64,000 nucleotides of DNA from Brachyhypopomus gauderio (taxonomy: Eukaryota > Chordata > Actinopteri > Gymnotiformes > Hypopomidae): NCBI RefSeq assembly GCF_052324685.1, contig NC_135214.1, positions 27,415,739 to 27,479,738 on the forward strand. Reading direction: 5' to 3'. The notes beneath the pieces were generated by a model. It made no database searches. It worked only from the letters and a program-made list of their open reading frames with translations, and was not told where the DNA came from. A program made the position numbers and the translations under genes. Positions 14,874 through 26,505 of the stretch are shown in pieces. Every line of letters starts with the position of its first letter. The stretch's first letter is position 1.

Positions 14874-17750
14874 AGAGTTTATGGAGCATGCATATTTCAA
14901 GTAACAACTCAACAACACAGCTGACATGCCAAGACTTTGTCTGGTTTGTGGTCACTTCCACCAGACCTGTTAACATACATTCACCGGCCACTTTATTAGG
15001 TACACCTGTCCAACTGCTCATTAACGCAAATGTCAAATCAGCTAATCACATGGCAGCAACTCAATGCATTTAGGAATGTAGACATGGCCAAGATGATCTG
15101 CTGCAGTTCAAACCGAGCATCAGAATGGAGAAGAAAGGTGATTTAAGTGACTTTGAATGTGGCATGGTTGTTGGTGCCAGATGGACTGGTCTGAGTATTG
15201 CGTGATGCTATCATGTCAATATGGACCAGACTCTCTGAGGAATGTTTCCAGTACCTTATTGAATCTATGCCACGAAGGATTAAGGCAGTTCTGAAGGCAA
15301 AAGGGGTCCAACCTGGTACTAGCAAGGTGTACCTAATAAAGTGGCCGGTGAGTGTACAGTGCATCTGGAAAGTATTCACAGCGCTTCACTTTTTCCACAT
15401 TTTGTTACGTTACAGCTTTATTCCAAATTGTATTCAATTAATCTATTTCCTTAAAATTCTACACAAAATACCGCATTATGACCATGTTAAAAAAATTTCT
15501 TGGGAGTTTTGAAAATGTATTAAAATTAAAAAACAAAGAAATCATATTTACATAAGTATTCACAGCCCTTGCCTAATACTTTATAGAACCACCTTTGGCA
15601 GCAACTAGAGCCTCAAGTCTTTTTGAATATGATGCCACAAGCTTGGCACACCTATCTTTTGGCAGTTTTGCCCATTCTTCTTTGCAGTACCTCTGAAGCT
15701 TCATCAGGTTGGATGGGGCACAGCCATTTTCAGATCTCTCCAGAGATGTTCAATCGGATTCAAGTCTGGGCTCTGGCTGGGCCACTCCAGGACATTCACA
15801 GAGTGGTCCTAAAGCCACCCCTTTGAGATTTTGGCTGTGTGCTTCGGGTCGTTTTCCTGCTGAAAAATGAACCATCGCCCCAGTCTGAGGTCAAGAGCGC
15901 TCTGGAGCAGGTTTTCATCCAGGATGTCTCTGTATATTGCTGCATTCATCTTTCTCTCTATCCTGACTACTCTGCCAGTTCCAGCTGCTGAAAAACATCC
16001 CCATAGCATGATACTGCCATCTGCTTGACTGTAGGGATGGTATTGGCCTCGTGATGAGCAGTGCCTGGTTTCCTCCAAACACAACGCCTGGCATTCACAT
16101 CAAATCTGGCGTTCAATCTTTGTCTCATCAGAGCAGAGAATTTTGCTTCTCATGGTCTGAGAGTCCTTCAGGTGCCTTTTGGCAAATTCTGTCAGAGTGG
16201 CCAGGCCTGGCCACTCTGCCTTACAAGCCTGATTGGTGGATAGCTGCAGAGATGGTTGTTCTTCTGCAAGGTTCTCCTCTCTTCTCGGAGGAACGCTGGA
16301 GCTCCGACAAAGTGACCATCGGGTTCTTGGTCACCTCCCTGACCAAGGTCCTTCTCCCCCGATCGCTCAATTTAGACGGCCGGCCAGCTCTAGGAAGAGT
16401 CCTGGTGGTTCCAAACTTCTTCCATTTACGAATGATGGAGGCCACTGTGCTCATTGGGACCTTCAAAGCAGCAGAAATTTTTCTGTATCCTTCCCCAGAT
16501 TTGTGCCTCGAGACAATTTTTTCTCGGAAGTCTACAGACAATTCCTTTGACTTCATGCTTGGTGTTTGCGCTCTGACATGCAGTCAACTGTGGGACCTTA
16601 TATAGACAGTGTGGCTTTCCAAATCATGTCCAATCAACTGCATTTACCACAGGTGGACTCCATTTAAGCTGTAGAAACATCAAGGATGATCAGTGGAAAC
16701 AGGATGCACCTGAGCTCAATTTTGAGCTTCATGGCGAAGGCTGTGAATACTTACATAAATGTGATTTCTTAGTTTTTTATTTTAAATAAATTTTCAGAAC
16801 TCCAAAGAAAACTTTTCACATGGTCATATGGGGTATTTTGTGTAGAGATTAAGAGATGTAACGTAACAAAATGTGCAAAAAGTGAAGCGCTGTGAATACT
16901 TTCCAGATGCACTGTATGTTTCAGTTACAGTGTATGTTGCAGTCTGCTGCACAGGATAATCTATCATGGTATTGCTAGCTGCTTTCCAGATCTGGAAGAA
17001 ACATGTCATTCCCGCCTTCCCCATGACCTATGAAAATGTCTTTAAATATACAGCAGGTAAGGACCGACACATACACTGACCTTAACATACAAACACAAAG
17101 CTGGTATTTAGATACCAGATCACTGGTGACCATAATACTAAATATATTTTAGCTGAAAACATACAATTAAAGACACTAAAGCCTTTTAAGGACACACACA
17201 CACACCCTCTTTCTATACAATGCTGTATGGAATTTTGCATTTCCACCACTAGAACACTTGGGGCTGTTCTATTAGAGAGGAAGGCGATGTCATATCCTGG
17301 GCTAGGTGTTCCAATTGTGCCGCCGCTACGTGTCTATTGAGCTATAAGTCCTGTGGAGCCACAGAACAAAGTGTTGTCTGAGGACACGGAGGTGCTTGCT
17401 CACGCAACGACCCATGGCGGGCGCGGTCCCTCAACATGAAGAGGGGTGAGCAAGTTCACACTACGGAAACGACAATGCTCTGGCTTCTCTGGAAGGTGAA
17501 ACCTCACCTCAGCTTCCTTCTCCAACAGTATCTGATCTTTGTCCAGCACTTCGTCTTCCACCGTCCTGCAAGGTTTTGAAAAAAGCAGACATGGTTTACA
17601 CACTTTGCGTGTTGCAGGGGGACTAATGCTTCTTTGATTCCTCTTTGCGAGCCTGCCTGCGCGAGGCTGCGTTCTGCAGGCGGATGTCGCGCCGCTCCTG
17701 TTTGGAGGAACGCTGGGTGCTTTTCTCTTACCTGCCCACCCTCTTCAGCC
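14678..17750 (-). CDS. SEPT2-like septin, 3' exons only, truncated by assembly gap
   Basis: Three visible pieces join in frame: 17732-17750 (end of an exon, LKRVG plus a split Arg, donor AG|GTAAGAG), 17508-17565 ([19 protein letters not shown]) and 14678-14746 ([20 protein letters not shown], then D, E and stop). This matches the C-terminal coiled coil of septin 2 (…[26 protein letters not shown]…) and differs from septin 5 and septin 4 tails. Septin 2 is a core subunit of septin hetero-oligomers. The GTPase-domain exons are absent from the window and would lie in or beyond the 500-N gap that starts inside the first piece. The last intron carries two Tc1-type elements. It could be an intact gene hidden by the gap, a truncated duplicate, or part of a misjoined contig. 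Confidence 0.82.
14793..14870. repeat. (TA)n-(GA)n microsatellite next to a septin acceptor
   Basis: A short TA run and about 75 bases of GA. On the coding strand this is (CT)n, just upstream of the acceptor of the last SEPT2-like exon, where it can serve as a polypyrimidine tract. Confidence 0.93.
14978..15354 (+). mobile_element. Internally deleted Tc1-type element (non-autonomous)
   Basis: Flanked by TA. The terminal inverted repeats read CACCGGCCACTTTATTAGGT at the left and its complement at the right, continuing into GTACACCT on both sides. Just inside the left end an open stretch reads [19 protein letters not shown], the start of a Tc1 transposase helix-turn-helix; just inside the right end is the transposase C-terminus ([15 protein letters not shown]). 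The central catalytic part is missing, so this is a deletion derivative of about 377 bp. Confidence 0.85.
15357..16914 (-). mobile_element. Tc1-like DNA transposon, full length, decayed
   Basis: 1558 bp between TA dinucleotides. The outer ends are identical inverted repeats (CAGTGCATCTGGAAAGTATT…), and the inverted repeats extend about 200 bp with an inner direct repeat (AAGTATTCACAGCC), the IR/DR layout of fish Tc1 elements. A transposase on the minus strand occupies the centre. The element sits in an intron of the SEPT2-like septin and shares its left TA with the deleted element at 14978-15354. Confidence 0.93.
15560..16556 (-). pseudogene. Tc1 transposase pseudogene
   Basis: Begins at 16556 with [20 protein letters not shown], a PAIRED-like helix-turn-helix, followed by the AT-hook-like linker (RAGRPSKLS). 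Further down are pieces of the DDE catalytic domain: [25 protein letters not shown], and after a stop the [11 protein letters not shown] block. Several stop codons and frame changes interrupt it, beginning at residue 112, so no functional enzyme is encoded. Confidence 0.9.
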
Positions 17751-18250
17751 NNNNNNNNNNNNNNNNNNNNNNNNNNNNNNNNNNNNNNNNNNNNNNNNNN
17801 NNNNNNNNNNNNNNNNNNNNNNNNNNNNNNNNNNNNNNNNNNNNNNNNNNNNNNNNNNNNNNNNNNNNNNNNNNNNNNNNNNNNNNNNNNNNNNNNNNNN
17901 NNNNNNNNNNNNNNNNNNNNNNNNNNNNNNNNNNNNNNNNNNNNNNNNNNNNNNNNNNNNNNNNNNNNNNNNNNNNNNNNNNNNNNNNNNNNNNNNNNNN
18001 NNNNNNNNNNNNNNNNNNNNNNNNNNNNNNNNNNNNNNNNNNNNNNNNNNNNNNNNNNNNNNNNNNNNNNNNNNNNNNNNNNNNNNNNNNNNNNNNNNNN
18101 NNNNNNNNNNNNNNNNNNNNNNNNNNNNNNNNNNNNNNNNNNNNNNNNNNNNNNNNNNNNNNNNNNNNNNNNNNNNNNNNNNNNNNNNNNNNNNNNNNNN
18201 NNNNNNNNNNNNNNNNNNNNNNNNNNNNNNNNNNNNNNNNNNNNNNNNNN
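17751..18250. other. Assembly gap, exactly 500 N
   Basis: The run of N has a round length, which suggests a placeholder of unknown true size. Its left edge falls inside a coding exon of the SEPT2-like septin. Confidence 0.99.
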
Positions 18251-21200
18251 CGGTCCTCCAAATCCTCCCAATTAACAGAGGGAAGGTTATTAACGTCCTA
18301 AATAAACACGAGCGCTACCGCGACGATTGAAGCATCGTTAGCAGGCCACGCATCACTGTGCAACGGTTAACGGCAGGAGGAATCGGGGCCGACAGCCTAG
18401 CGTGACCGCCAAACTGGAGTGGAGACACGGGAGGAGCGCTTCGGAGATCCCAGCATGACGTGGTCACAGATGGCAGGGTGAGGTTTCAATGTGACCCGTG
18501 TGGAGACGGGTACACAGCTCAGCCATTGGCCTACACCTCCAGCCTTTACTGGCATCACCGGGTGACGGTGCTTCAGGAGGGAGAGAGGGGTGCGGTAGAG
18601 GGACTTGGTGCTAACTTGGGATTTAGTTTGGGCCAGACCGAACACAGGAAGAAGCTAAAGGGGTTTTCATCTCAGCGCTTTTAGAGTCATAGCATACACG
18701 GCTTGGGCTGCACGTCAGACGTGCTTGTGTATTAACTGGAGTGAACAGACGCTCTCTTGACACTGCACAATGGTCAAGTGGATCTCAGGTCAAGCCGTGA
18801 TCGTGGCGAGCGTGTAAACGACGTCTACTACAGAAACTCTACTTAACATGTTCTGCAGCCTTCTTACTGAGAAACCATGTTTATCATCCCTGTGAAAGAA
18901 TTAAGTTCTTATAAACAGCAAAGAAAACCTACCCAAAAATAGCTAAAAAAAAAAAAAAAAAAAAAAACACAAAACAAAAAAAAAACAAAATCTGGAAGAC
19001 TTTGGCAGGGTGTAAAGTATTTAATAAAAATAGCACAAGCAAATGGTTTAAGTAAAATGCCAGTACTACAATAACTAGTGCACACACACACACTGCAAAA
19101 CAGTTAAAGACCATCTGTACAATTTAGCCGAGGTACTGAGACTAGCTTGGATTTAAAAAACAGCAGAGCATCAGCTATCTTTCAGACTTTGATCTCATCT
19201 GCAAATGTGAGGCAACCCAGAGGAGAGGGTTATTAAACGTTAAGATTGTGTGTTTTTACGTTCAGAATTATCTAGAGCTTAGAAACCATGACTTCCAACA
19301 AAGTCAATCTAAGACTGCAAATCTGCCATAATTAACAGTTACCAAATGGCCCTTTGCTCCAGAATAGCAGTCTTATTCTACTACACACAATACGATCTTC
19401 ACAATGTACAAACTCTTTTTCTTTACACCAATCATTAAATTAATCCAAGTCGAGATCGTGGGTTCAGTTGAACACATTTGCAGGGATGTTCATGCCCTTG
19501 GTAAAAAGGTCAGTTTTTATCAGCCAGCATATTTTTTGTGGTGAACTTAATTGTGGCACAGAAGCAATCCACATCAAATAAAACACCCCTGTGATATTTA
19601 TACGAGGACTTTTCTCTCCCTCATGAAATGAACTGCTTTATAAATAAATGGCTGATCCTACCGCACAAATACGCATTCTGTGTTTATATTACTGGGCTAA
19701 GGCTAGACTGTTAGAACTTTTAACTAACACACCAAGAACTGGCTAAAACCTGCAGGCTCATTTAATAATACATCGATCTTTACTCATTCACTAAGTTTTT
19801 AAGTTTTTTTCCTAACAATCAGAACATGCTCTCCCCCCCCCCCCCCCCCCCCCCCACCTGAATGTCAGAGACAAAACAATCATTGTTTACCTAGTAATCA
19901 ACTTAACAATCTATGTGTAAACAGTTTACAAAGCAGTGTTTGGAGGTGAGAAAAAACAACTCTGGAGGTTTTGAGCTCATTACTCCCTGTGAATCAGACA
20001 ATTGCACTGGTGTTGTAATAGTATCACGCTGAATTGCTCATGCATTCAATCCGAATAACCATGAAAGTATAATTCTAATTTATTTTTTCACAATAATAAA
20101 GTGGGATCAAATATTTTCTGATAAACACCATCTCTGTAGGATAAACCTACTTGCATTGGGCAAGGCTCAAGTGTTCAAGTAGCGTGTGGTACAGACGGTG
20201 TATCCTACACCCATGCTGTTTTCTGAGTACACATTCATATGGAGGAAGCTACACACTTGCAAATACCACATTCCTCTATACATTAGACACAAAATTTACT
20301 GCATCAGAAATTTTTGCAATAGAGTGTCACAAAATCCATACCTCCAGAATTAAATGCTCTTTAATGTAATTCACATCAATACGAAACACCTCATTTCAGG
20401 AAGTATCCATGGTATAACAAGCAGTCTGACGGGCATGTGTCTGTTCACTATACAGAATCAAACTGGTTCAATCTAAATAAAAATATCTGTTGAATAGGGC
20501 AGATACCGACACATGATTCAAACCTCTAGTTATTGAAGTGACTCCCTTAACCCTGTTTGTGATTCTAGACTGAGAAATAATTAAAACGGTAAATGTTCTA
20601 AAGTTCATGTTGCCTTCATTTCCTAAATGGAACTCAGGCTGATTTCCAAGATGCCCGTTATGCTATTTGCATTTATTAATTCTGTCTTTTTTCCCCCCTT
20701 AACATGTTCTTTAGAAGTAATTATGTGGTCAGAGCAGACCTGTAGCCTGGGGTGAACCCACAAGCTCACACATCACCACCACCGCCTCAGCGTTTGTCAC
20801 GTTTTCGGTAGCGATGGCGAGCTCTGCCCGTCATCTTGACAAGAGCGTGGCAGAGACGTAGCCATTTGAAGCGGTTTGTTTCCTCTCCATTATCGTCTGA
20901 AAGCAGGGCTGAGATCTTTTCAGCACAGATCTAAGAGCACGCAGACTTCCTGATGTCATTAATGTAATTCCATTATATGTGCCCTTGAGCTATGTGAGTG
21001 GGAGCATCATAAAAGTCCAGAGATCATAAAGTATTTTATGCACTGCTGATTTCGCACGCTTTTGTGCTCGGTCTGTGCAGACGAGGACAGACGGTACATC
21101 AGTACGTGGCGAATCCGGCCGGGCCCTCTAGAAAATGCCATGTGCCTGCAAGACTCTTTAACCTCTGTGTGAATTAATGAAACAATGTCATTCAGCTCCT

Positions 21201-22190
21201 TTCTGTGCTCACATAACAGAAACACAGAGGCATACGACATTCCAGCTAATATAAGACCATTAAATTAGACAATAATAATTATCACACAGCCAAGACACAT
21301 CACAAACACTCACACTCGCATCCCAAAAAAATAAAAAATAAATACACAGTTGGAAACAGCAAGCCCCACACCATCTTAGGTTACACGTCCCTGCGACGGA
21401 GGGTCTGTGTCTTTGTGAGGGTCAGGCCACTAGAACTTCACGACTTTGGAATGTGCGTTTTGGCAGTTTCGAGACCCGTTTGACCCGAGAGAGGGCGGGA
21501 AGGCTGGTAACACAACGTCTGTTCCACATGATCGAGACGCAGGGAGGCAGGGTGCTGGTCTTTATATAGTCCGAACTAGCCCAGAGACTCAAAACTAAAT
21601 TGTGCGGCAATTATAGCGTGTCGTGGCATAATGTCCTTGATAATCATGGTACTGTATGGCGGTAGATGGATGATTAATAGCAGTTACAGGTCTGGCATTC
21701 TTTATGACACAGCTCAACAGTCGATTTAATTGTAGGCTACATGCGCTGACTCTCAACTAGCCCCACCACATGGGATGTATATAAGGAGGGAGTAATGGAG
21801 GCGTGAACCTAACTGTACTCAAACCTCCGCAGCCTTTTAGAGCTGCCCAGATTAAAGTGAGACAGATGTGCTATTTTCACCATGCTATTTTTGCTCCGTT
21901 GTGCTTAGCACAGCTGTTTAAATGGTGCGAGACAAGCACTGTGATTGGCTGCGCAGACTTTAATTAATCGCCGTGGCAGCCTCGCCTGGCCCCCCTTTCT
22001 CGCACGGCACACACGACTGCACCTGCTCGCACGTGACGGAAGCTTCAAGTGCCTGTTACGCGCACACGGCCTCGCGTCCTTGCGACGTGTTGCAGCGATT
22101 GCTTGCACGCTTGCACCAAAAATACAACAGAGTAATGGGTGCACAATACTCAGACCCATTGTGCACCCACTGCCTTTAGGCACACAGAGC
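18251..22190. other. Unassigned DNA right of the gap
   Basis: I recognise no exon or transposon. An A-rich run (18942-18984) and a poly-C tract (19831-19855) are the only conspicuous features. Missing septin GTPase exons were looked for here and not found, and neither were the missing ccser1 C-terminal exons. Confidence 0.5.
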
Positions 22191-22195
22191 TGATG

Positions 22196-22571
22196 GTGAT
22201 GGAGGAGGGGGGAGGAGGAGGGGAGAGGAGGAGGAGGGGAGGAGAGGAGGAGGGGGGGAGGAGAGGGGGAGGGGAGGAGAGGAGGAGGGGAGGAGAGGGG
22301 AGAGGAGGAGGGGAGGGGGAGGAGAGGGGAGGGGAGGAGAGGAGGAGAGGGGAGAGGAGGAGGGGAGGAGGAGGAGAGGGGAGGGGAGGAGAGGGGAGGG
22401 GAGGAGAGGAGGAGGGGAGGAGAGGGGAGAGGAGGAGGGGAGGAGAGGGGAGAGGAGGAGGGGAGGAGGAGGGGAGGAGAGGAGGAGAGGAGGAGGGGAG
22501 GAGAGGGGAGGAGAGGAGGGGAGGAGGAGGGGAGGAGAGGAGGGGAGGAGGAGGGGAGGAGAGGGGAGGGG
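22196..22571. repeat. GGA/GAG purine satellite, about 375 bp
   Basis: Almost pure purine on the plus strand, built from GGAGGAGAGGGGAGA-type units with larger internal periodicity of about 60 bases. The long glycine/glutamate/arginine and serine/proline frames are artefacts of the repeat. Confidence 0.95.
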
Positions 22572-22863
22572 GTTGTCAGAGTGATTTGCTGCACATCCCC
22601 TTTTTGTCGAGCGTTGGAGGTTTGCTCTATAAATATGTATTTGAGTCTTCTTCGATTTCATCCACATTCCCTCACAAATCTGCCCAATCGCTTCTTCCAC
22701 TCCAAAGCCACATCCTTCATTTCCTCCACGCTGTCTCTTTCGCCGGGACTGCTCAGTGTCGTGTTTACACTGTAGCTTATGATTTGTGTTTGTGTGACAA
22801 GCTTTCCATGAGCACTTGTACCCTTGAGGCAAAAAGCATTACGGCCATGCCAAAATAAAACAT

Positions 22864-22938
22864 ATTATACTATATATATATACTATATATATATAAATAC
22901 TATTTATTTATATATATATATATTTATATATATATATT

Positions 22939-22971
<33 letters not shown>

Positions 22972-22980
22972 ATAAACATT
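22864..22980. repeat. AT-palindromic tract (TATATATTTATATA)n
   Basis: About 115 bases of TA runs interrupted by TTTA, largely self-complementary. Confidence 0.92.
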
Positions 22981-22984
22981 ACAT

Positions 22985-23880
22985 ATAATATTAATATATG
23001 TCTTTATTTATTCATTTATTTTTTAAACGACAACCCATAATTTCCTACGAAAAGTGGCCATGGGATTATGCATCAGTGGGCAAAACAGACAGTAATCTAC
23101 ATGTCCCCCAATCAAGGTGATTAAGATTGCACTGATACAATTACCACTCGACAATCATTGCAATTTCAAAAAGCACACCGCCGCGATTAACACATTTGTG
23201 CATGATTATTTGTTGATGCAATTTTAAAAGCTCCGCCGTTTCCCTTAATTAGCAGGGGTGAGGTTTGGCAGAGAAAAGCGGCTGGGCCTTTGATTGTAGC
23301 CAGACGGGGCTGCCTGATACGGAGAGGCCCCCTACCTGTGGTCTGCCTCCGTCGTAGGGCCCTCTGCTTACTGTGCCCACGGGAGGTGAGGGACCAGAGA
23401 ACACAAGAGTACAGAAAGAGATGAACATGATGTGCACAAAACACAAACACAATCAGAGTGCAATGGTTTGAAGCAAGAACAAAGGTATATGTAATGACAT
23501 GTGAACTGGAACGGAGTGGATCGTTATGTAGGGGGTGTCCTAGCGCACACGCACTGAATCAGCTGAGCCCGGGCAGTGGGGACGTGTGGTTTACCGTTTG
23601 CACCCTGGCTGAGACGAAGAAAGAACACAACCCCCCCCCCCCCCCTGCTGGAGAGGCTCGCATTGAAATCAGAACCATGATAAGTCAGTGGAGCTGCAAT
23701 GAAAGACAACTGGAACTTCAACCTCCAAAACCTCACAGAGTATCTGTTTACTACAGCGGACAAAACCAGGATAACGAGTGAGCTAATTGTGATCAATAGA
23801 GAGGAGAAAAAGTGGAATTTTTAGGGGTGCAACAAGAGGAGCTTCCGAGCGGTGTTTATGTGTTTATGATCAAAGGGTGG
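22985..23880. other. Unassigned DNA
   Basis: No feature that I can support. A short minus-strand stretch at about 23332-23410 is open and ends in a donor-like AG|GTAGGG, but it matches nothing I know. Confidence 0.4.
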
Positions 23881-23882
23881 TC

Positions 23883-24090
23883 GAGGGGGGGGGGGGGGGG
23901 GGGGGGGGAGAAGTGGGGGAGGGGGGGAGGGGTTTGCAGAGGCTCAGAGGGGGGGGGGGGGGGTAAGCGGGTGGGAGGGCTGCTGAGGGCTGACTCACAC
24001 TGCAGAGCGCCGAGCGGATCCACAGCCGCTGAGAGGATGGAAGGAGGAGGAGGCGTTGGAGGGGGGGGGGGGGGGGGTGTCACAGCCGGC

Positions 24091-24157
<67 letters not shown>

Positions 24158-24169
24158 TGTGTCACAGCC

Positions 24170-24248
<79 letters not shown>

Positions 24249-24273
24249 GTGTCACAGCCGGCAGAGAGAGAGA

Positions 24274-24330
<57 letters not shown>

Positions 24331-24335
24331 GTGCC
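23883..24335. repeat. Higher-order G/GA satellite, three 80-90 bp units
   Basis: After two poly-G tracts (23886-23908 and about 23950-23963) comes a unit made of GTGTCACAGCCGGCAGAGAG, a long (GA)n, and a run of 8-11 G. It is repeated three times (starts near 24078, 24157 and 24249). Confidence 0.93.
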
Positions 24336-25579
24336 CGTCAAGTCGTGAAAAAGAACAAGGGAGCCTGAAACAACTGTAAAAATGGTAATCTGTCCCAAGC
24401 TTTAATAAAGGAGTGAGGAAGTGAAGCATATGATGAATTATTTCTCGTCCTGTCTAATGAAAGATTGGGATGGGAGCACTATGGACCCTGCTACTCAAGT
24501 AAATGAATCTCTCTATTGATATACGGAGTTGCGGGTGACGCCTGGTGACAGGGACACAGGGCCTAAAGCCAAGGGACTGAGGTTCTCCCTCTCCTTAACC
24601 CGTGGAGATCAAATGAAGCCCTTCGCACAGAAGGAGTGGAGAGCTTATCTACATGACCTAAGCATCTACCAGGAGGCCAAGAAGCGCTCAGTATTATCGA
24701 CAGGTAGTGGGTACACTCCGACGCTCGCCAAATCACACAGCCGCTCTCGCGGAAGGCAAGCGAAGCCAAACCGATCGCGTGTGCGCCACGCAGATCGGCA
24801 GCACGTGTCATTTAGTCAGCCTCCGGTCCCGATACCTACACGCCCGGTGACCACAGCCATAACCGCGCGTTCTTGAGGTCCTCGGTCAAGAATAGACACG
24901 GGGGTAGATGACACCGCTGATTAAATTATTTATTACCCTTTCCCACAATGTCCCTGCCTCTCCCAGCCATCTGTCCCCAGCGAGGTGTCGCTTGTGCGTT
25001 CTGTGGCGCGGGGCCCTCTAGAGGAGAGGAAGGAGGGACGAGAGACACCGAGCACGAGTGCGAGTGAGAGAGTGGGAGGCGCACGCCGACCGGCGCTCAC
25101 CTTCTGCTAATAACCCAGAATACCCACAGGCGTCCTGCAGCCAGCTGGGTCCACAGGGACCCCACGTTTCTGCCAGCGCTTTGGACCAGAACCATTACCT
25201 TGACAAAGTTACCTGTGAACAGCGAGTTAAGCCCGGCTACGGCGCGGGTATAACCACGCGATTACGCTAGCGAACGATAGGCCGGGGCATACGCGGGCGG
25301 GGGTGGAAGTGACCCGCTTGTCCCAGTCGCTCCTGAAGGAGTCTCTAATCAACTGGCGTAGCACTTCATAAACAACGCGAGTGTTCTCCAGTGGTCCTGC
25401 TGCTTAATGTTCTCGCGCGATGATGGCACCCCACACACGCTCAGCGGCACACCTGATGCCGCATTAGCACCAAGCCCAGATGGAGCGCAGTGCTAAGTAC
25501 CCACTTCCTCCGCGCCGGTCCCTCCCTTCTTTACTCCAGTCCCAGACGTGCCCAAAATACACGCTGCCGCACCGCCTAG

Positions 25580-25660
25580 ACCCCGACTACGCCCGTCCCC
25601 CGACTACGCCCGTCCCCCGACTACGCCCGTCCCCCCGACTACGCCCGTCCCCCGACAGCC
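25580..25660. repeat. Short tandem repeat (GACTACGCCCGTCCCCC)n
   Basis: About four to five copies of a 17-18 base C-rich unit. Confidence 0.85.
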
Positions 25661-25932
25661 CCCTCCTTTCCACGCGCTCGCTCCTGGCCTCAGAGTGTCT
25701 CCCCACCGGGCGTCTGTGCGCAGGGCCTCCTGTCTGGACCCTCGCCGGCTGAGCAGGCCCAGAACAACCTCTGCAGCTCTGCTCCATGCTGAACGCTGCG
25801 GTGGCCCGACTGCCACTGCTGAGCAGGAGAACCTAGAGAAGAGGATGGAGGAGAAGCAAGGAGGGACGCAAGAAGATAAATGCAGAGAGAGAAATGACAG
25901 TGAGGCAGAAACAAAAGAGGGAAGCAAAAGTA

Positions 25933-25935
<3 letters not shown>

Positions 25936-25998
<63 letters not shown>
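25936..25998. repeat. (GA)n microsatellite
   Basis: About 62 bases of GA followed by GGGA units. Confidence 0.95.
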
Positions 25999-26000
<2 letters not shown>

Positions 26001-26154
26001 GAGGGAGGGAGGGAGGGAGAGAATGGGAGAGTTCTAGCAGGCAGGAGCTGGGGGGTGTCTGAACAAAAGGTAAAGGCTCACAGGAGCACCCAGAGAAACA
26101 GACATGAGGCCAGCAGCATGTGTGTGGGAGGAGGAGTGGAAGGGTGATTAAAAG

Positions 26155-26505
26155 AGAGGTGAGGTGGGAAGTGGTAAGGGGAGGGGGAGGAGACTGGGGT
26201 GGGTAGTGGGAGGAGCCTGGGGTGGGTAGTGGGAGGAGGAGGAGAAGAAGGAGGCTGGGGTGGGTAGTGGGAGGAGCCTGCAGTGGGTCACGAGAGGAAG
26301 AGGGGGAGGAGGAGACCGGGGTGGGTGATGGTAGGAGGAGGAGGAGGAGCCTGGGGTGGGTAGTGGGAGGAGCCTGGGGTGGGTCGCGAGAGGAAGAGGG
26401 GAGAGGAGGAGACCGGGGTGGGTGATGGTAGGAGGAGGAGGAGGAGACCGGGGTGGGTAGTGGGAGGAGCCTGGGGTGGGTATTGGGAGGAGGAGGGGGA
26501 CAGCT
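26155..26505. repeat. GGAG/GGGTGGGTAGTGG satellite
   Basis: About 350 bases of imperfect units of GGAGCCTGGGGTGGGTAGTG and AGGAGACCGGGGTGGGTGAT, with two larger blocks of about 115 bases repeated. G-runs every few bases make it a G-quadruplex candidate. Confidence 0.88.

Noticed and set aside
17625..17712. Minus-strand basic stretch ([20 protein letters not shown]) in a SEPT2-like intron
   Set aside because: It looks coding-like but lies between two correctly phased septin exons, and no phase-matched acceptor and donor pair supports it.
22139..22858. Long Glu/Gly/Arg-rich plus-strand frame and Ser/Pro-rich minus-strand frames
   Set aside because: They are translations of a GGA/GAG satellite; there is no unique protein sequence or splice context.
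23332..23452. Minus-strand stretch ending VSRGPYDGGRPQ before a GTAGGG donor-like site
   Set aside because: Considered as a lost ccser1 3' exon, but residues do not match the family and no clear acceptor fits.
24529..24876. 115-codon plus-strand frame with basic composition
   Set aside because: No recognisable domain, no splice partners, and an equally long frame on the other strand.
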